The notes beneath the pieces were generated by a model that saw only the letters and a program-made list of their open reading frames with translations, was not told where the DNA came from and searched no databases. DNA of 64,000 nt from Methylogaea oryzae (GTDB taxonomy: Bacteria; Pseudomonadota; Gammaproteobacteria; Methylococcales; Methylococcaceae). The DNA lies in NCBI RefSeq assembly GCF_019669985.1, contig NZ_AP019782.1:1542501-1606500 (forward strand). Direction: 5' to 3'. Position numbers and translations under genes: made by a program. Positions within the stretch are counted from its first letter, which is position 1. Each line of letters starts with the position of its first letter. Below, piece by piece: positions 50,268 through 60,706 of this stretch.

Positions 50268-50297
50268 CGAAAAACCCCCTGATTCGATCAGGGGGTT
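50268..50297 (-). terminator. Intrinsic terminator downstream of tRNA-Arg
   Basis: On the minus strand AACCCCCTGAT / ATCAGGGGGTT forms an 11-bp stem with a 3-nt loop, followed by a T-run. It lies 13 bp past the 3' end of the tRNA. Confidence 0.9.
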
Positions 50298-50310
50298 CGA
50301 CGAGATATGC

Positions 50311-50387
50311 TGGCGCGCCCGAGACGATTCGAACGTCCGACCTTTGCCTTCGGAGGGCAACACTCTATCCAGCTGAGCTACGGGCGC
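50311..50387 (-). tRNA. tRNA-Arg (anticodon CCG)
   Basis: The minus strand folds as a cloverleaf: acceptor GCGCCCG/CGGGCGC, D arm with AGCTCAGCTGGATAGAG, anticodon stem TTGCC/GGCAA with loop CTCCGAA (anticodon CCG), T arm with GTTCGAATC. CCA is encoded. Length 77 nt. Confidence 0.95.
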
Positions 50388-50412
50388 GTATTTGAGCTGT
50401 AATTGTAGCTTT

Positions 50413-52413
50413 TTACGGCGTGTTTAACAAATTACGCATGTGGCTGAAGGCGGCCTTGCCCCGTTCCAGCTTTTCTTCCGGCGGCAGTTCCTTGCGGTCG
50501 GCCCATTCCAAGTCTTCCTCCGGCAGCTCGTCCAGGAAGCGGCTGGGCAGGCATTCCAGCATTTCGCCGTAGCGTTTGCGCTGGCTGCAATAGCTGAAAG
50601 TGATGGCTTTCTGCGCGCGGGTGATGCCGACGTAGGCCAGGCGGCGTTCTTCCTCCAGCATGTCCTGTTCGATGCTGGTTTCGTGGGGCAGGATGTTTTC
50701 CTCCATGCCCACCAGGTACACGTAAGGGAACTCCAGGCCCTTGGCGGCGTGCAGGGTCATGAGGCTGACGCGGTCGCCGGTTTTTTCTTCCTCGTTGCGT
50801 TCCAGGATGTCCAGCAGCATGAGCTTGGCGATGACTTCGGCCAGGGTCTTGCCGTCGTCCTCCTGGGCCAGCTTCTCCAGCCAGTCCAACAGTTCGACCA
50901 CGTTGCGCTGGCGCCGTTCGGCGCTGGACTGGCTGGTGCTGACTTCCTCCAGCCAGGCGTCGTAGCGCAGCTGCTCGACGAAGTTGCGGATGACGGCGAA
51001 AGTGTCGCCGCGTTGGGCGCGGTCGGCCACGTCGACGATCCATTCGCAGAAGCGGCGGATGCGCTGCACGGCCTGGGCTTGCAGCTCCTGTTCCAGGCCC
51101 AGTTCGAAGCAGGCGGCGAACAGGCTGATGTGGCGGCGGTTGGCGTAGGCGCCCAGCTTTTCCAGGGTGGCGGGGCCGATTTCCCGGCGCGGCACGTTGA
51201 TGACGCGCAGGAAGGCGGCGTCGTCGTCCGGGTTCACCAACAGGCGCAAATAGCCCATGATGTCCTTTACTTCCGCGTAGCCGAAAAACGACGGGCCGCC
51301 GCTGATGAAGTAGGGGATGCCCTGTTCGCGCAGGGCGCGCTCGAACAATCGCGACTGGTGGTTGCCGCGGTAAAGGATGGCGTAGTCGCGGAATTCGCCG
51401 CCGTGGCGGAATTTGTGGTGCACCAAGTCGGCGGCCACTTGCTGCGCCTCGGCCAGTTCGTCTTTTTGCTTGAGCACCCGCAACGCGTCCCCCGGGCCGA
51501 GTTGGCTCCACAGCTTTTTGTCGAACACGTGGGGGTTGTTGGCGATGAGGCGGTTGGCGGCTTTGAGGATGCGGCCGGTGGAGCGGTAGTTCTGCTCCAG
51601 CTTCACCACCTGCAGGCGCGGGAAATCTTTTTGCAACTGCACCAGGTTCTGCGGCTGGGCGCCGCGCCAGGCGTAGATGGACTGGTCGTCGTCGCCCACC
51701 ACGGTGAATTTGCCCAGGTTGCCGGTGATCAGCTTCACCAGCTGGTACTGGGTTTCGTTGGTGTCCTGGTATTCGTCCACCAGCAGGTAGCGGATGCGGT
51801 TGCGCCACTGCTCCAGCACCTCCGGCTGGCTTTGGAACAACAGCACCGGCAGCAGGATCAGGTCGTCGAAATCCACCGCGTTGTAGGCTTTGATCTGGCG
51901 CATGAAGTCGCCGTAGAGTTGGGCCGCCGGCAGGGTTTCCGGCGTGGCCGTGTCCATGGCCTTTTCCGGCGTGACGAACAGGTTTTTCCAGGTGCTGATC
52001 TGGCGGGAAAAGCTGTCGGCCATGTCCGGGTCGCCGTTGTTGTGCTTGAGCAGCTCTTTCAGCAAGGTGAGGCGGTCGTGTTCGTCGAAGATGGAAATGG
52101 CCGCCTTGAAGCCCAGCGCTTTGTGTTCGCGGCGCAGGATGTCCAGGCCCAGGGCATGGAAAGTGGATACGCGCAGGCCCTTCGCCTCGTTGCCGGAGGC
52201 GAGCTTGCTCACGCGGGCCTTCATTTCCCGCGCCGCTTTGTTGGTAAAGGTGACGGCGGCGATATTGCGCGCCGGCAGGCCCTGGCGGATCAGGTAGGCG
52301 ATTTTCTCGGTGATGACGCGGGTCTTGCCGCTGCCGGCGCCGGCGATCACCAGCAACGGACGGTCGATGGCGCGGACGGCGGCTAATTGCTGGGGGTTGA
52401 GGGAGGGAGTCAT
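50413..52413 (-). CDS. rep: ATP-dependent DNA helicase Rep (UvrD family)
   Basis: A 666-aa superfamily 1A helicase that moves 3' to 5' and helps replication forks pass obstacles. Walker A (AGAGSGKTRVITEKI) is near the N-terminus; VDEYQDTNETQYQL, GDDDQSIYAWRGA, LEQNYRST and VYLVGMEENILPH follow. The start MTPSLNPQQ is chosen over upstream in-frame codons because it matches Rep. Length equals E. coli Rep. Confidence 0.95.
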   Translation of the reverse strand: MTPSLNPQQLAAVRAIDRPLLVIAGAGSGKTRVITEKIAYLIRQGLPARNIAAVTFTNKAAREMKARVSKLASGNEAKGLRVSTFHALGLDILRREHKALGFKAAISIFDEHDRLTLLKELLKHNNGDPDMADSFSRQISTWKNLFVTPEKAMDTATPETLPAAQLYGDFMRQIKAYNAVDFDDLILLPVLLFQSQPEVLEQWRNRIRYLLVDEYQDTNETQYQLVKLITGNLGKFTVVGDDDQSIYAWRGAQPQNLVQLQKDFPRLQVVKLEQNYRSTGRILKAANRLIANNPHVFDKKLWSQLGPGDALRVLKQKDELAEAQQVAADLVHHKFRHGGEFRDYAILYRGNHQSRLFERALREQGIPYFISGGPSFFGYAEVKDIMGYLRLLVNPDDDAAFLRVINVPRREIGPATLEKLGAYANRRHISLFAACFELGLEQELQAQAVQRIRRFCEWIVDVADRAQRGDTFAVIRNFVEQLRYDAWLEEVSTSQSSAERRQRNVVELLDWLEKLAQEDDGKTLAEVIAKLMLLDILERNEEEKTGDRVSLMTLHAAKGLEFPYVYLVGMEENILPHETSIEQDMLEEERRLAYVGITRAQKAITFSYCSQRKRYGEMLECLPSRFLDELPEEDLEWADRKELPPEEKLERGKAAFSHMRNLLNTP

Positions 52414-52513
52414 GCTGTAATGTAGGAATCTGCCGCCTATTTTATGCTTCCTGTCCGTATAATTCCGCGACCAATCGTCGCGTCCCTTCGTTTTTCTTTC
52501 GTCTTCTTGAGCG

Positions 52514-53161
52514 ATGCAACATCCCATTCGAGTCATGTTGGTGGACGACCACGCCGTGGTGCGCGCCGGCTATCGCGTGCTGCTGTCCCAGGCCGATCAC
52601 CTGGAGGTGGCGGTGGAGGCGGAAAGCGGCGAGCAGGCGTGCCAGTTCTACGTCGAGCACCAACCGGACGTGGTGGTGATGGATTTGTCCTTGCCCGGCA
52701 TCGGCGGCTTGGCCGCCATCCGCCGTATCCGCGCCAGGGACGAGGGCGCGCGTATTCTGGTTTTCAGCATCCACGACGAATTGGCTTACGTCAGCCGCGC
52801 CTTGGAGGCGGGCGCCAAGGGCTATATCAGCAAGGCGAGCGCGCCGGACATCTTGTTGGAGGCGGTGCTGAAAATCGCCGAGGGCGGCATCTACGTGGAG
52901 CCCGAGCTGGCGCGCCGGTTGGAAGGGCAATCCGCTCCCGGCGAGCCCCAGGCGGAGAGTTTCGGCAATCTGTCGGCGCGGGAATTCGATGTGTTTTGCT
53001 TGTTGGCTCAAGGGCACACCACGCGCCAGGTCGCCGACGAATTGTGCATGGGCTACAAAACCGCCGCGAATTACGCCACGGCGATACGCGGCAAGCTGGG
53101 CGTCAGCACCACCGCGGAAATGGCTCGGCTGGCCTACCAGAACGGCTTGCTGAAAAGTTGA
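52514..53161 (+). CDS. NarL/LuxR-family response regulator
   Basis: A 215-aa regulator: receiver ([17 protein letters not shown], acceptor Asp in [10 protein letters not shown], Lys in GYISKAS) and a LuxR-type helix-turn-helix ([20 protein letters not shown], then [15 protein letters not shown]). No cognate kinase adjoins it. It resembles UvrY/GacA-type regulators in length but that is not enough for an assignment. Confidence 0.92.
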   Translation: MQHPIRVMLVDDHAVVRAGYRVLLSQADHLEVAVEAESGEQACQFYVEHQPDVVVMDLSLPGIGGLAAIRRIRARDEGARILVFSIHDELAYVSRALEAGAKGYISKASAPDILLEAVLKIAEGGIYVEPELARRLEGQSAPGEPQAESFGNLSAREFDVFCLLAQGHTTRQVADELCMGYKTAANYATAIRGKLGVSTTAEMARLAYQNGLLKS

Positions 53162-53228
53162 TGCCCGATCCAGTCAAGGGGCGCGCGGTGTTTTGGCTAT
53201 CATTTTCAAATCGAGTATCGTGTTTCCT

Positions 53229-54275
53229 ATGTCTACCAATCCTAACGATGTAAATAGCGCGGCGGCCCCGTTTTTTTGGACGGAGCAAGGCCTGCGGGTT
53301 TTGGATCAGCGCTTGTTGCCGGGCCAAGTCGCCTACGAGGTTTTCGATAGCGCCGCCGGCGTGGCGGAAGCCATCGCCACCATGCGCGTGCGCGGCGCGC
53401 CGGCCATCGGCATCGCCGCCGCTTTCGGCGTCGTGTTGGGGGCGAGGGTGCGTTATCGGGAGAATCCCGCCGATTGGCGCGCGGCCCTGGAGCAGGACAT
53501 GAAAATCCTGGCCGCCTCCCGTCCCACCGCCGTCAATCTGTTCTGGGCGTTGGAGCGCATGGGCGCGGCGCTGGACGATATCCAAGGCGACCCGTATCCG
53601 CCGCTGCTGGCCCTGGCGCAGCAAATTCACGACGATGATTTGGCCGCCAACCACCGCATGGGGGAGTTGGGCGCGGACTTGGTGCAAGGCTCCAGCGGCT
53701 TGTTGACCCATTGCAACACCGGCTCCCTCGCCACCGGCGGTTACGGCACGGCGCTGGGTGTGGTGCGCAGCGCATACCGGCGCGGCGTCAAGAACATCTA
53801 CGCCGGCGAAACGCGTCCCTGGTTGCAAGGGGCGCGGCTGACGGTGTGGGAGCTGAACCAGGACCGCATTCCCGCCACCCTCATCGCCGATTCCGCCGCC
53901 GCCTGGCTGATGAAGAGCGGCGCCGTGCAATGGGTCATCGTCGGCGCCGACCGCATCGCCGCTAACGGCGACGCCGCCAATAAAATCGGCACCTACTCTT
54001 TGGCCGTCTTGGCCCGCCAGCACGGCGTGCGCTTCATGGTGGTGGCGCCCACGTCCACGGTGGACTGGAACACGGCCAACGGGGAAGCCATCGAAATCGA
54101 ACAGCGCGATCCGCGCGAACTGCTGCCGGAATGTTATTTGGCGCAGGACAGCGTCATCAAGGGGTGGAACCCGGTGTTCGACGTGACGCCGGCCCACCTG
54201 ATCGACGCCATCGTCACCGAGCGGGGCGTGGTGCTGAATCCGTCCGTGGACGCCATGCGGGCGATCAGGGGCTAG
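53229..54275 (+). CDS. mtnA: S-methyl-5-thioribose-1-phosphate isomerase
   Basis: A 348-aa enzyme of the methionine salvage pathway (methylthioribose 1-phosphate to methylthioribulose 1-phosphate). It is related to eIF2B subunits: [34 protein letters not shown] (with the catalytic Cys), the [16 protein letters not shown] segment and [19 protein letters not shown] (catalytic Asp). The start MSTNPND is preferred to an upstream codon. Confidence 0.95.
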   Translation: MSTNPNDVNSAAAPFFWTEQGLRVLDQRLLPGQVAYEVFDSAAGVAEAIATMRVRGAPAIGIAAAFGVVLGARVRYRENPADWRAALEQDMKILAASRPTAVNLFWALERMGAALDDIQGDPYPPLLALAQQIHDDDLAANHRMGELGADLVQGSSGLLTHCNTGSLATGGYGTALGVVRSAYRRGVKNIYAGETRPWLQGARLTVWELNQDRIPATLIADSAAAWLMKSGAVQWVIVGADRIAANGDAANKIGTYSLAVLARQHGVRFMVVAPTSTVDWNTANGEAIEIEQRDPRELLPECYLAQDSVIKGWNPVFDVTPAHLIDAIVTERGVVLNPSVDAMRAIRG

Positions 54276-54280
54276 CGACC

Positions 54281-54961
54281 ATGCATCCGGCTTTGGCGGT
54301 GGCCGTGGGCGGTGCGGTGGGCTCGGTGGCCCGCTACTGGACTTCGCTCGCCGTCTACCAATGGCTGGGCCGCGATTTTCCCTACGGCACCCTGGCGGTG
54401 AACGTGGCCGGCGGCCTGCTCATGGGGTTTTTGACCGAGCTGCTGGTGGCCCGCTATGCCGTCGCGGTGGAATGGCGCTTGCTGGTGTTGGTGGGCTTCC
54501 TGGGCGGCTTCACCACGTTCTCCACCTTTTCCATGGATACCTGGATTTTGCTGCAGGAGGGCGAGTTCGCCAAGGCCGGTCTCAACGCCCTGGCCAGCGT
54601 GTTGCTGTGTCTGGTGGCCGTTTGGATAGGCCTGCATTTGGCGCGGTGGGGCTTTGAGGAGGAATGGCGCCGCTGGGCGACCATGGAGTCTTACGGCGCG
54701 CGGCTGGTGGTGCTGGCCGGCTTGGCTTATGGGCTGGGGCTGGCGACGGCCGGCGTGGCGACGCACATGGGATGGGGCGGCGATAAGCAGGCCTGGCTGG
54801 TGTTGGGGGGGCTTGCCTTGCTGGCGCCGGGAGGCGCTTGGTATCTGGCGAGCGCCGCCGGCGCCGCCGAGGCGAGCGCTTTGTTGTTGACCTTCCTATA
54901 CAGTGCGGCGCTGGCGAGCGGCGGCTTGTGGTTCGGCTTGGTGTCCGGCCAGCGGCTGTGA
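54281..54961 (+). CDS. crcB: CrcB/Fluc-type fluoride channel with a C-terminal membrane extension
   Basis: A 226-aa membrane protein. Residues 1-125 are a full CrcB/Fluc unit (four helices; VGGAVGSVARY, GTLAVNVAGGLLMGF and the pore motif GGFTTFSTFSMDT). Canonical Fluc proteins end about there; this one continues with roughly 100 residues and three more helices (RLVVLAGLAYGLGLATAG, AWLVLGGLALLAPGGAWY, ALLLTFLYSAALASGGLW). It begins 5 bp after mtnA. A terminator follows. Confidence 0.85.
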   Translation: MHPALAVAVGGAVGSVARYWTSLAVYQWLGRDFPYGTLAVNVAGGLLMGFLTELLVARYAVAVEWRLLVLVGFLGGFTTFSTFSMDTWILLQEGEFAKAGLNALASVLLCLVAVWIGLHLARWGFEEEWRRWATMESYGARLVVLAGLAYGLGLATAGVATHMGWGGDKQAWLVLGGLALLAPGGAWYLASAAGAAEASALLLTFLYSAALASGGLWFGLVSGQRL

Positions 54962-54998
54962 GCGGATTCGGGGCCGGCGGCGTCCGCGCTTCCGCTTT

Positions 54999-55024
54999 AA
55001 ACCGGCCCGAGGGCCGGTTTTTTT
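54999..55024 (+). terminator. Intrinsic terminator after crcB
   Basis: AAACCGGCCC / GGGCCGGTTT with a 2-nt centre and a following T-run. Confidence 0.92.
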
Positions 55025-55034
55025 GTAGAATTAA

Positions 55035-56342
<1,308 letters not shown>

Positions 56343-56366
56343 TCGCGCGCCGGTGCGTCGTCCCGG

Positions 56367-57263
56367 TTATCGGGGCGGCGTGCCGGGAATTCCCTGGGTC
56401 GCCGGCAGGCGGCCGGCATCCCAAGCGTCCACGGCCCAGGCCAGCAATACGGCCGGCTCGGCCTTGCGCAATTCCGCCGGAGGCGCGTGTCCCAGCATGC
56501 CCAGCAAGCTGAACAGCGTTGCGGAAGGGTCGAGGCGATCCACCGGCTCGGCCCCGGTTTGTTTGCTGAGCTTTTGGCCGTCGGCGGCAAGGATGACGGG
56601 CAGATGCAGGTATTGCGGCGTGGTGTAGCCCAGCAGCCGTTGCAGGTGGATGTGGCGCGGGGTGGAGTCCAGCAGATCGACGCCGCGGACGATGTGGTTG
56701 ATTTGTTGGTCGTGGTCGTCGACCACCACCGCCAAGTGATAGGCGTAGGCTTGGTCGCGGCGGTAGAGGATGAAGTCGCCGCCTTCCCGTTGCAGGTTCA
56801 GGCTGTACTCGCCTTGCAGGCGGTCGCGGAAGGCGATGGGACGGTCTTCTGTGATCAGGCGCAGGCTGTGGGGTTGGCTGCGGGGACGTTCGAGGTGCCG
56901 GCAGAGGTTGGGGTAGCGCTCGCCGCCGTAGCCCAGTTCGGCCAGTTGCTTGCGGGAACAGGTGCAGGCGTAAACCCAACCTTGCCGGTCCAATTGTTCC
57001 AGCACTTCGCGGTAGCGTTCCAGCCGCGCGCTTTGGCGGATGACGGCTTCGTCCCACTGCAAGCCGAAGCGCTCCAGCGTGCGCGGAATGGCGTCGGCGG
57101 CCTGGGGATCTGAACGGTAGGGATCGATGTCTTCGATGCGGAGCAGCCAAACGCCCCGATGGGCTTTGGCGTCCAAGTAGCTGGCCAGGGCGCTCAGCAG
57201 CGAACCCAGGTGCAGCGGGCCGGTAGGCGAGGGGGCGAACCGGCCCCGGTAGACGGTTGCCGT
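56367..57263 (-). CDS. gluQ: Glutamyl-Q tRNA(Asp) synthetase, with no canonical start codon
   Basis: A GluRS-like enzyme without anticodon-binding domain that glutamylates queuosine in tRNA-Asp. The class I HIGH region is RFAPSPTGPLHLGSLLSALA, and the KMSKS equivalent is QKLSKQTG; CTCSRKQL and CRHLERP suggest the zinc site. The frame before the HIGH motif is closed by the dksA stop (TAA, 57273-57275), and the 11 codons between them include no ATG, GTG or TTG. ACG at 57263 is given as the best candidate (298 aa); the TTG at 57176 would delete the active site. A sequencing error or readthrough from dksA are alternatives. Confidence 0.85.
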   Translation of the reverse strand, partial: TATVYRGRFAPSPTGPLHLGSLLSALASYLDAKAHRGVWLLRIEDIDPYRSDPQAADAIPRTLERFGLQWDEAVIRQSARLERYREVLEQLDRQGWVYACTCSRKQLAELGYGGERYPNLCRHLERPRSQPHSLRLITEDRPIAFRDRLQGEYSLNLQREGGDFILYRRDQAYAYHLAVVVDDHDQQINHIVRGVDLLDSTPRHIHLQRLLGYTTPQYLHLPVILAADGQKLSKQTGAEPVDRLDPSATLFSLLGMLGHAPPAELRKAEPAVLLAWAVDAWDAGRLPATQGIPGTPPR

Positions 57264-57272
57264 GGCGAAGGC

Positions 57273-57713
57273 TTAGCCCATCTGCCGTTCGCGGATCTCG
57301 TCCAGCGTTTTGCAGTCGATGCACTGGGTCGCCGTGGGACGAGCTTCCAGGCGGCGGATGCCGATTTCGATGCCGCAGGTTTCGCAGTAGCCGTAGTCCC
57401 CCGACTCGATGTGTTCCAAGGCTTCTTCGATTTTCTTGATCAGCTTGCGTTCCCGGTCGCGGGTACGCAATTCCAGGCTGAACTCCGACTCCTGGGTGGC
57501 GCGGTCGTTGGGGTCCGGGAAGTTGGCCGCTTCGTCCTGCATATGGTGCACGGTGCGGTCGACCTCCTGCATCAACTCGGCTTTCCAGTTGTTGAGTATC
57601 TTTCTGAAATGCTCCAGATGCGCGTCGTTCATGTACTCTTCGCCGGCCTTTTCGACATACGGCTGGTAGCTGAACGGCGTTGCGACGGTCTGGCTTGCTT
57701 GGCTGTTGGTCAT
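57273..57713 (-). CDS. dksA: RNA polymerase-binding transcription factor DksA
   Basis: A 146-aa ppGpp co-regulator. Coiled coil (EHFRKILNNWKAELMQEVDR) with the tip motif FPDPNDRATQE, and a C4 zinc finger CETCGIEIGIRRLEARPTAT-QCIDCK. The start is preceded by GAGTGAAGG on the minus strand. It shares its reading frame with gluQ directly downstream. Confidence 0.95.
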   Translation of the reverse strand: MTNSQASQTVATPFSYQPYVEKAGEEYMNDAHLEHFRKILNNWKAELMQEVDRTVHHMQDEAANFPDPNDRATQESEFSLELRTRDRERKLIKKIEEALEHIESGDYGYCETCGIEIGIRRLEARPTATQCIDCKTLDEIRERQMG

Positions 57714-57846
57714 CCTTCACTCCTGACCCGGATTTTGGAAGCGGCACATTTCAACACAAAGGAAAAAAATTGCAACATCAATGCCGAATAGCGAAGAATA
57801 GCCCGCTATTCTTCGATTTTCGTACGCAAGTCCCTTGCCATTCCCC

Positions 57847-59037
57847 ATGCAGCCGGCCGACAACGCTTCCCTCATCACGCCCTTTTATGTCATGGAATTG
57901 CTGGCCCGCGCCAAGGCGCTGGAAAACCAGGGCCGCGACATCGTTCATATGGAAATCGGCGAGCCGGATTTCTCCGCGCCGGAGGCGGTGGTGGAGGCCG
58001 GCGTCCGCGCCATGCGGGCCGGGCAGGTCAAGTATACGGCGGCGGCCGGCTTGCCCGAGCTGCGCAGCGCCTTGGCGCGTTATTACGGCGAGCATTACGG
58101 CGTAGACCTGCCGGAGCGGCGGATCTTCATCGCGCCGGGGGCTTCCGGCGCTTTGCTGCTGGCGCTGGCGGCCAGCCTCAACGCCGGCGACGAAGTGCTG
58201 TTGGCCGATCCCGGTTATCCCTGCTATCGCAACTTCGTGCGGTTGTTCGGCGCCGAGCCCGTGTCGGTCGCCACGCGGGCGTCGGACGGCCACCGCCTCG
58301 GCTGGCCGCAGCTGCGGGCTGCCTGGAGCGGCCGCACGGCCGGCGCCATCGTCGCGTCGCCGGCCAATCCCACCGGCGTCGTGTTGGACGAGCCGACCCT
58401 GGGCGAGTTGTGCGAAGGCGTGGCCGGGCAGGGCGGCTTCCTGGTGTCGGACGAGATTTACCACGGCCTGGAATACGGCCCGCGTTGTCCCACCGCCTTG
58501 CAGTTCGGCAGCCAAGCTTTTGTCATCAACAGCTTCTCCAAGTATTTCTGCATGACCGGTTGGCGGCTGGGTTGGCTGGTGGCGCCCGACAGCCACGTGG
58601 AAACGGTGGAGCGGCTGGCGCAGAATTTGTTCATTTCCGCGCCCACCCATTCCCAGTATGCGGCCGTGGCGGCGCTCGCCGATCCGCAGGCCCGAGCGGA
58701 GCTGGAGCAGCGGCGTTTGGAGTTCCAGCGGCGGCGGGATTATCTGCAGCAAGCGCTGGCTCGCCTGGGGTTCGGCCTGTCGGCGCCGCCCGAAGGGGCG
58801 TTTTACGTTTACGCCGATTGCAGCCGTTTCACCCAGGACAGCGACGCCTTCGCCCGCGACCTGTTGGAGCAGGCCGGCGTGGCGATTACGCCGGGGCGGG
58901 ATTTCGGCGAGACGGCCGCGTCTCGCCATGTGCGTTTCGCCTATACGACATCGCTCGAGCGCTTGGAGGAAGGCGTAAAACGCATGGAGCGCTATCTGGC
59001 CGGCGTATCCCGGGACTCCGCCGCGCCGGGTTTTTAA
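57847..59037 (+). CDS. PLP-dependent aminotransferase, class I/II
   Basis: A 396-aa fold-type I aminotransferase. The PLP lysine is Lys232 in INSFSKYFCMTGWRLGW; PANPTGVVLD and DEIYHGLEYG are also typical. Substrate unknown; it is close to the aspartate/alanine aminotransferase group. An in-frame TTG at 57835 is possible but ATG at 57847 is preferred. Confidence 0.9.
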   Translation: MQPADNASLITPFYVMELLARAKALENQGRDIVHMEIGEPDFSAPEAVVEAGVRAMRAGQVKYTAAAGLPELRSALARYYGEHYGVDLPERRIFIAPGASGALLLALAASLNAGDEVLLADPGYPCYRNFVRLFGAEPVSVATRASDGHRLGWPQLRAAWSGRTAGAIVASPANPTGVVLDEPTLGELCEGVAGQGGFLVSDEIYHGLEYGPRCPTALQFGSQAFVINSFSKYFCMTGWRLGWLVAPDSHVETVERLAQNLFISAPTHSQYAAVAALADPQARAELEQRRLEFQRRRDYLQQALARLGFGLSAPPEGAFYVYADCSRFTQDSDAFARDLLEQAGVAITPGRDFGETAASRHVRFAYTTSLERLEEGVKRMERYLAGVSRDSAAPGF

Positions 59038-59127
59038 GGCGTCCTCGGGGCGAGTCGCCATTTGGTGTAAAATGGCCGCATTTGCCGCGCCGTTCGGCCG
59101 GCCCCAGCCTTTCACGGAGTCCTCTGC

Positions 59128-60138
59128 ATGCGAGTCCTAGTCACCGGCAGCGCCGGCTTTATCGGTTCCGCCCTGTCCCACCGCTTGCTGGCGCGGGGCG
59201 ATCAGGTTATCGGCCTGGACAACGTCAACGACTACTACGAAGTGAGCTTGAAGGAAGCCCGTTTGGCGCCGCTCAAGGCCAATCCGGCTTTCACCGAGGC
59301 GCGCATGGGGCTGGAGCAGCGGGACGAGCTGAACCGCTTGTTCGAACAGCACAAGCCGGAGCGGGTGGTGAATCTGGCGGCCCAGGCCGGCGTGCGCTAT
59401 TCCCTGAAGAATCCCCACGCCTACATGGATTCCAACATCGTCGGCTTCTGCAACATTCTGGAGGCCTGCCGCTACAACGGGGTGGAGCATTTGGTCTACG
59501 CCTCCAGCAGTTCGGTGTACGGGGCCAACACCACCATGCCGTTCTCGGTGCACCACAACGTGGACCATCCCTTGAGCCTGTACGCCGCCAGCAAGAAAGC
59601 CAACGAGCTGATGGCCCATACTTATAGCCATCTGTACGGCCTGCCCACCACCGGCCTGCGCTTCTTCACCGTTTACGGACCCTGGGGGCGGCCGGACATG
59701 AGCCCGTTCCAGTTCGCCCGCGCCATTCTGGAAGACCGTCCCATCGACGTGTTCAACTACGGCAATCACCAGCGCGACTTCACTTATGTGGACGACATCG
59801 TCGAAGGCATCGTGCGCGTGTTGGATCGCGTGGCGGTCGGCAACCCCGATTGGGACGGCGCGCACCCCGACCCAGGCACCAGCCGCGCGCCTTATCGGAT
59901 TTACAACATCGGTTGCCATCAGCCCGTGGAGCTGATGCACTTTATCGAAGTGCTGGAAGACTGCCTGGGCAAGAAAGCCCAGAAGAATTTCCTGCCCATG
60001 CAGCAGGGCGACGTGCCCGCCACTTATGCCGACGTGGACGATCTGATGCGCGATACGGGCTACCAGCCGCAAACCCGCATCGAGACCGGCGTCGCCAATT
60101 TCGTCGCCTGGTTCAAGGATTACTACGGCTACAAATGA
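59128..60138 (+). CDS. NAD-dependent UDP-glucuronate 4-epimerase-like protein
   Basis: A 336-aa short-chain dehydrogenase/epimerase. The Rossmann motif is [11 protein letters not shown], followed by [17 protein letters not shown], which is typical of UDP-glucuronate 4-epimerases (capsule protein I). SSSSVYG and the [11 protein letters not shown] catalytic Tyr-Lys pair are present. It would make UDP-galacturonate for surface polysaccharide. Confidence 0.88.
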   Translation: MRVLVTGSAGFIGSALSHRLLARGDQVIGLDNVNDYYEVSLKEARLAPLKANPAFTEARMGLEQRDELNRLFEQHKPERVVNLAAQAGVRYSLKNPHAYMDSNIVGFCNILEACRYNGVEHLVYASSSSVYGANTTMPFSVHHNVDHPLSLYAASKKANELMAHTYSHLYGLPTTGLRFFTVYGPWGRPDMSPFQFARAILEDRPIDVFNYGNHQRDFTYVDDIVEGIVRVLDRVAVGNPDWDGAHPDPGTSRAPYRIYNIGCHQPVELMHFIEVLEDCLGKKAQKNFLPMQQGDVPATYADVDDLMRDTGYQPQTRIETGVANFVAWFKDYYGYK

Positions 60139-60184
60139 GAAATCCGCGGGGCAGGCGCAGCCGCGTTCTCGCTCGGAGGGCGCG

Positions 60185-60706
60185 TTGAGGAACGCCCGAG
60201 TACCCATCGTCGGTTTCGCCGCCCATAGCGGCACCGGCAAAACCACCTTGCTGCGCAAGCTGATTCCGTTGCTGAAGGCCAGGGGCTTGCGGGTGGGCTT
60301 GATCAAGCACAGCCATCACACCGCCGACATCGACCATCCCGGCAAGGACAGCTATGAGCTGCGCCATGCCGGAGCCAGTCCGGTGATGCTGTGTTCGGCG
60401 CTGCGCCGGGCGATGATTACCGAGAGGCCGACGCCCAGGGATCCGGTTTTGGACGAGGAGCTGGCCTATTTCGATCAGGATGCGGTGGATTTGATCCTGG
60501 TGGAAGGCTTTAAGCACGAGCGTTTTCCCAAAATCGAGTTGTGCCGCCCGGCGCTGGGCAGGCCGCCGCTCTATCCCGGCGACGACACGGTGGTGGCGGT
60601 GGCCAGCGACGGCCCTTTGCCGGCGGCGCCGACGGTGCCGCTGTTGGACCTCAACCGGCCGGAAGCCATCGCCGACTTTATTTTGACGAGATTCTGCGCG
60701 TTATGA
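60185..60706 (+). CDS. mobB: Molybdopterin-guanine dinucleotide biosynthesis adaptor MobB
   Basis: A 173-aa P-loop GTP-binding protein (GFAAHSGTGKTTLL) with IKHSHHTADIDHPGKDSYEL and ILVEGFKHERFPKIE. It begins at TTG with GGAGG upstream. It overlaps moeA by ATGA, so both act in molybdenum cofactor assembly. Confidence 0.93.
   Translation: MRNARVPIVGFAAHSGTGKTTLLRKLIPLLKARGLRVGLIKHSHHTADIDHPGKDSYELRHAGASPVMLCSALRRAMITERPTPRDPVLDEELAYFDQDAVDLILVEGFKHERFPKIELCRPALGRPPLYPGDDTVVAVASDGPLPAAPTVPLLDLNRPEAIADFILTRFCAL

Noticed and set aside
54270-54281. Fluoride riboswitch ahead of crcB
   Set aside because: crcB begins 5 bp after the mtnA stop, so there is no leader RNA to hold one.
57176-57176. TTG at 57176 as the gluQ start
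   Set aside because: It would remove the HIGH motif and the first ATP-binding segment of a synthetase whose remaining motifs are intact.
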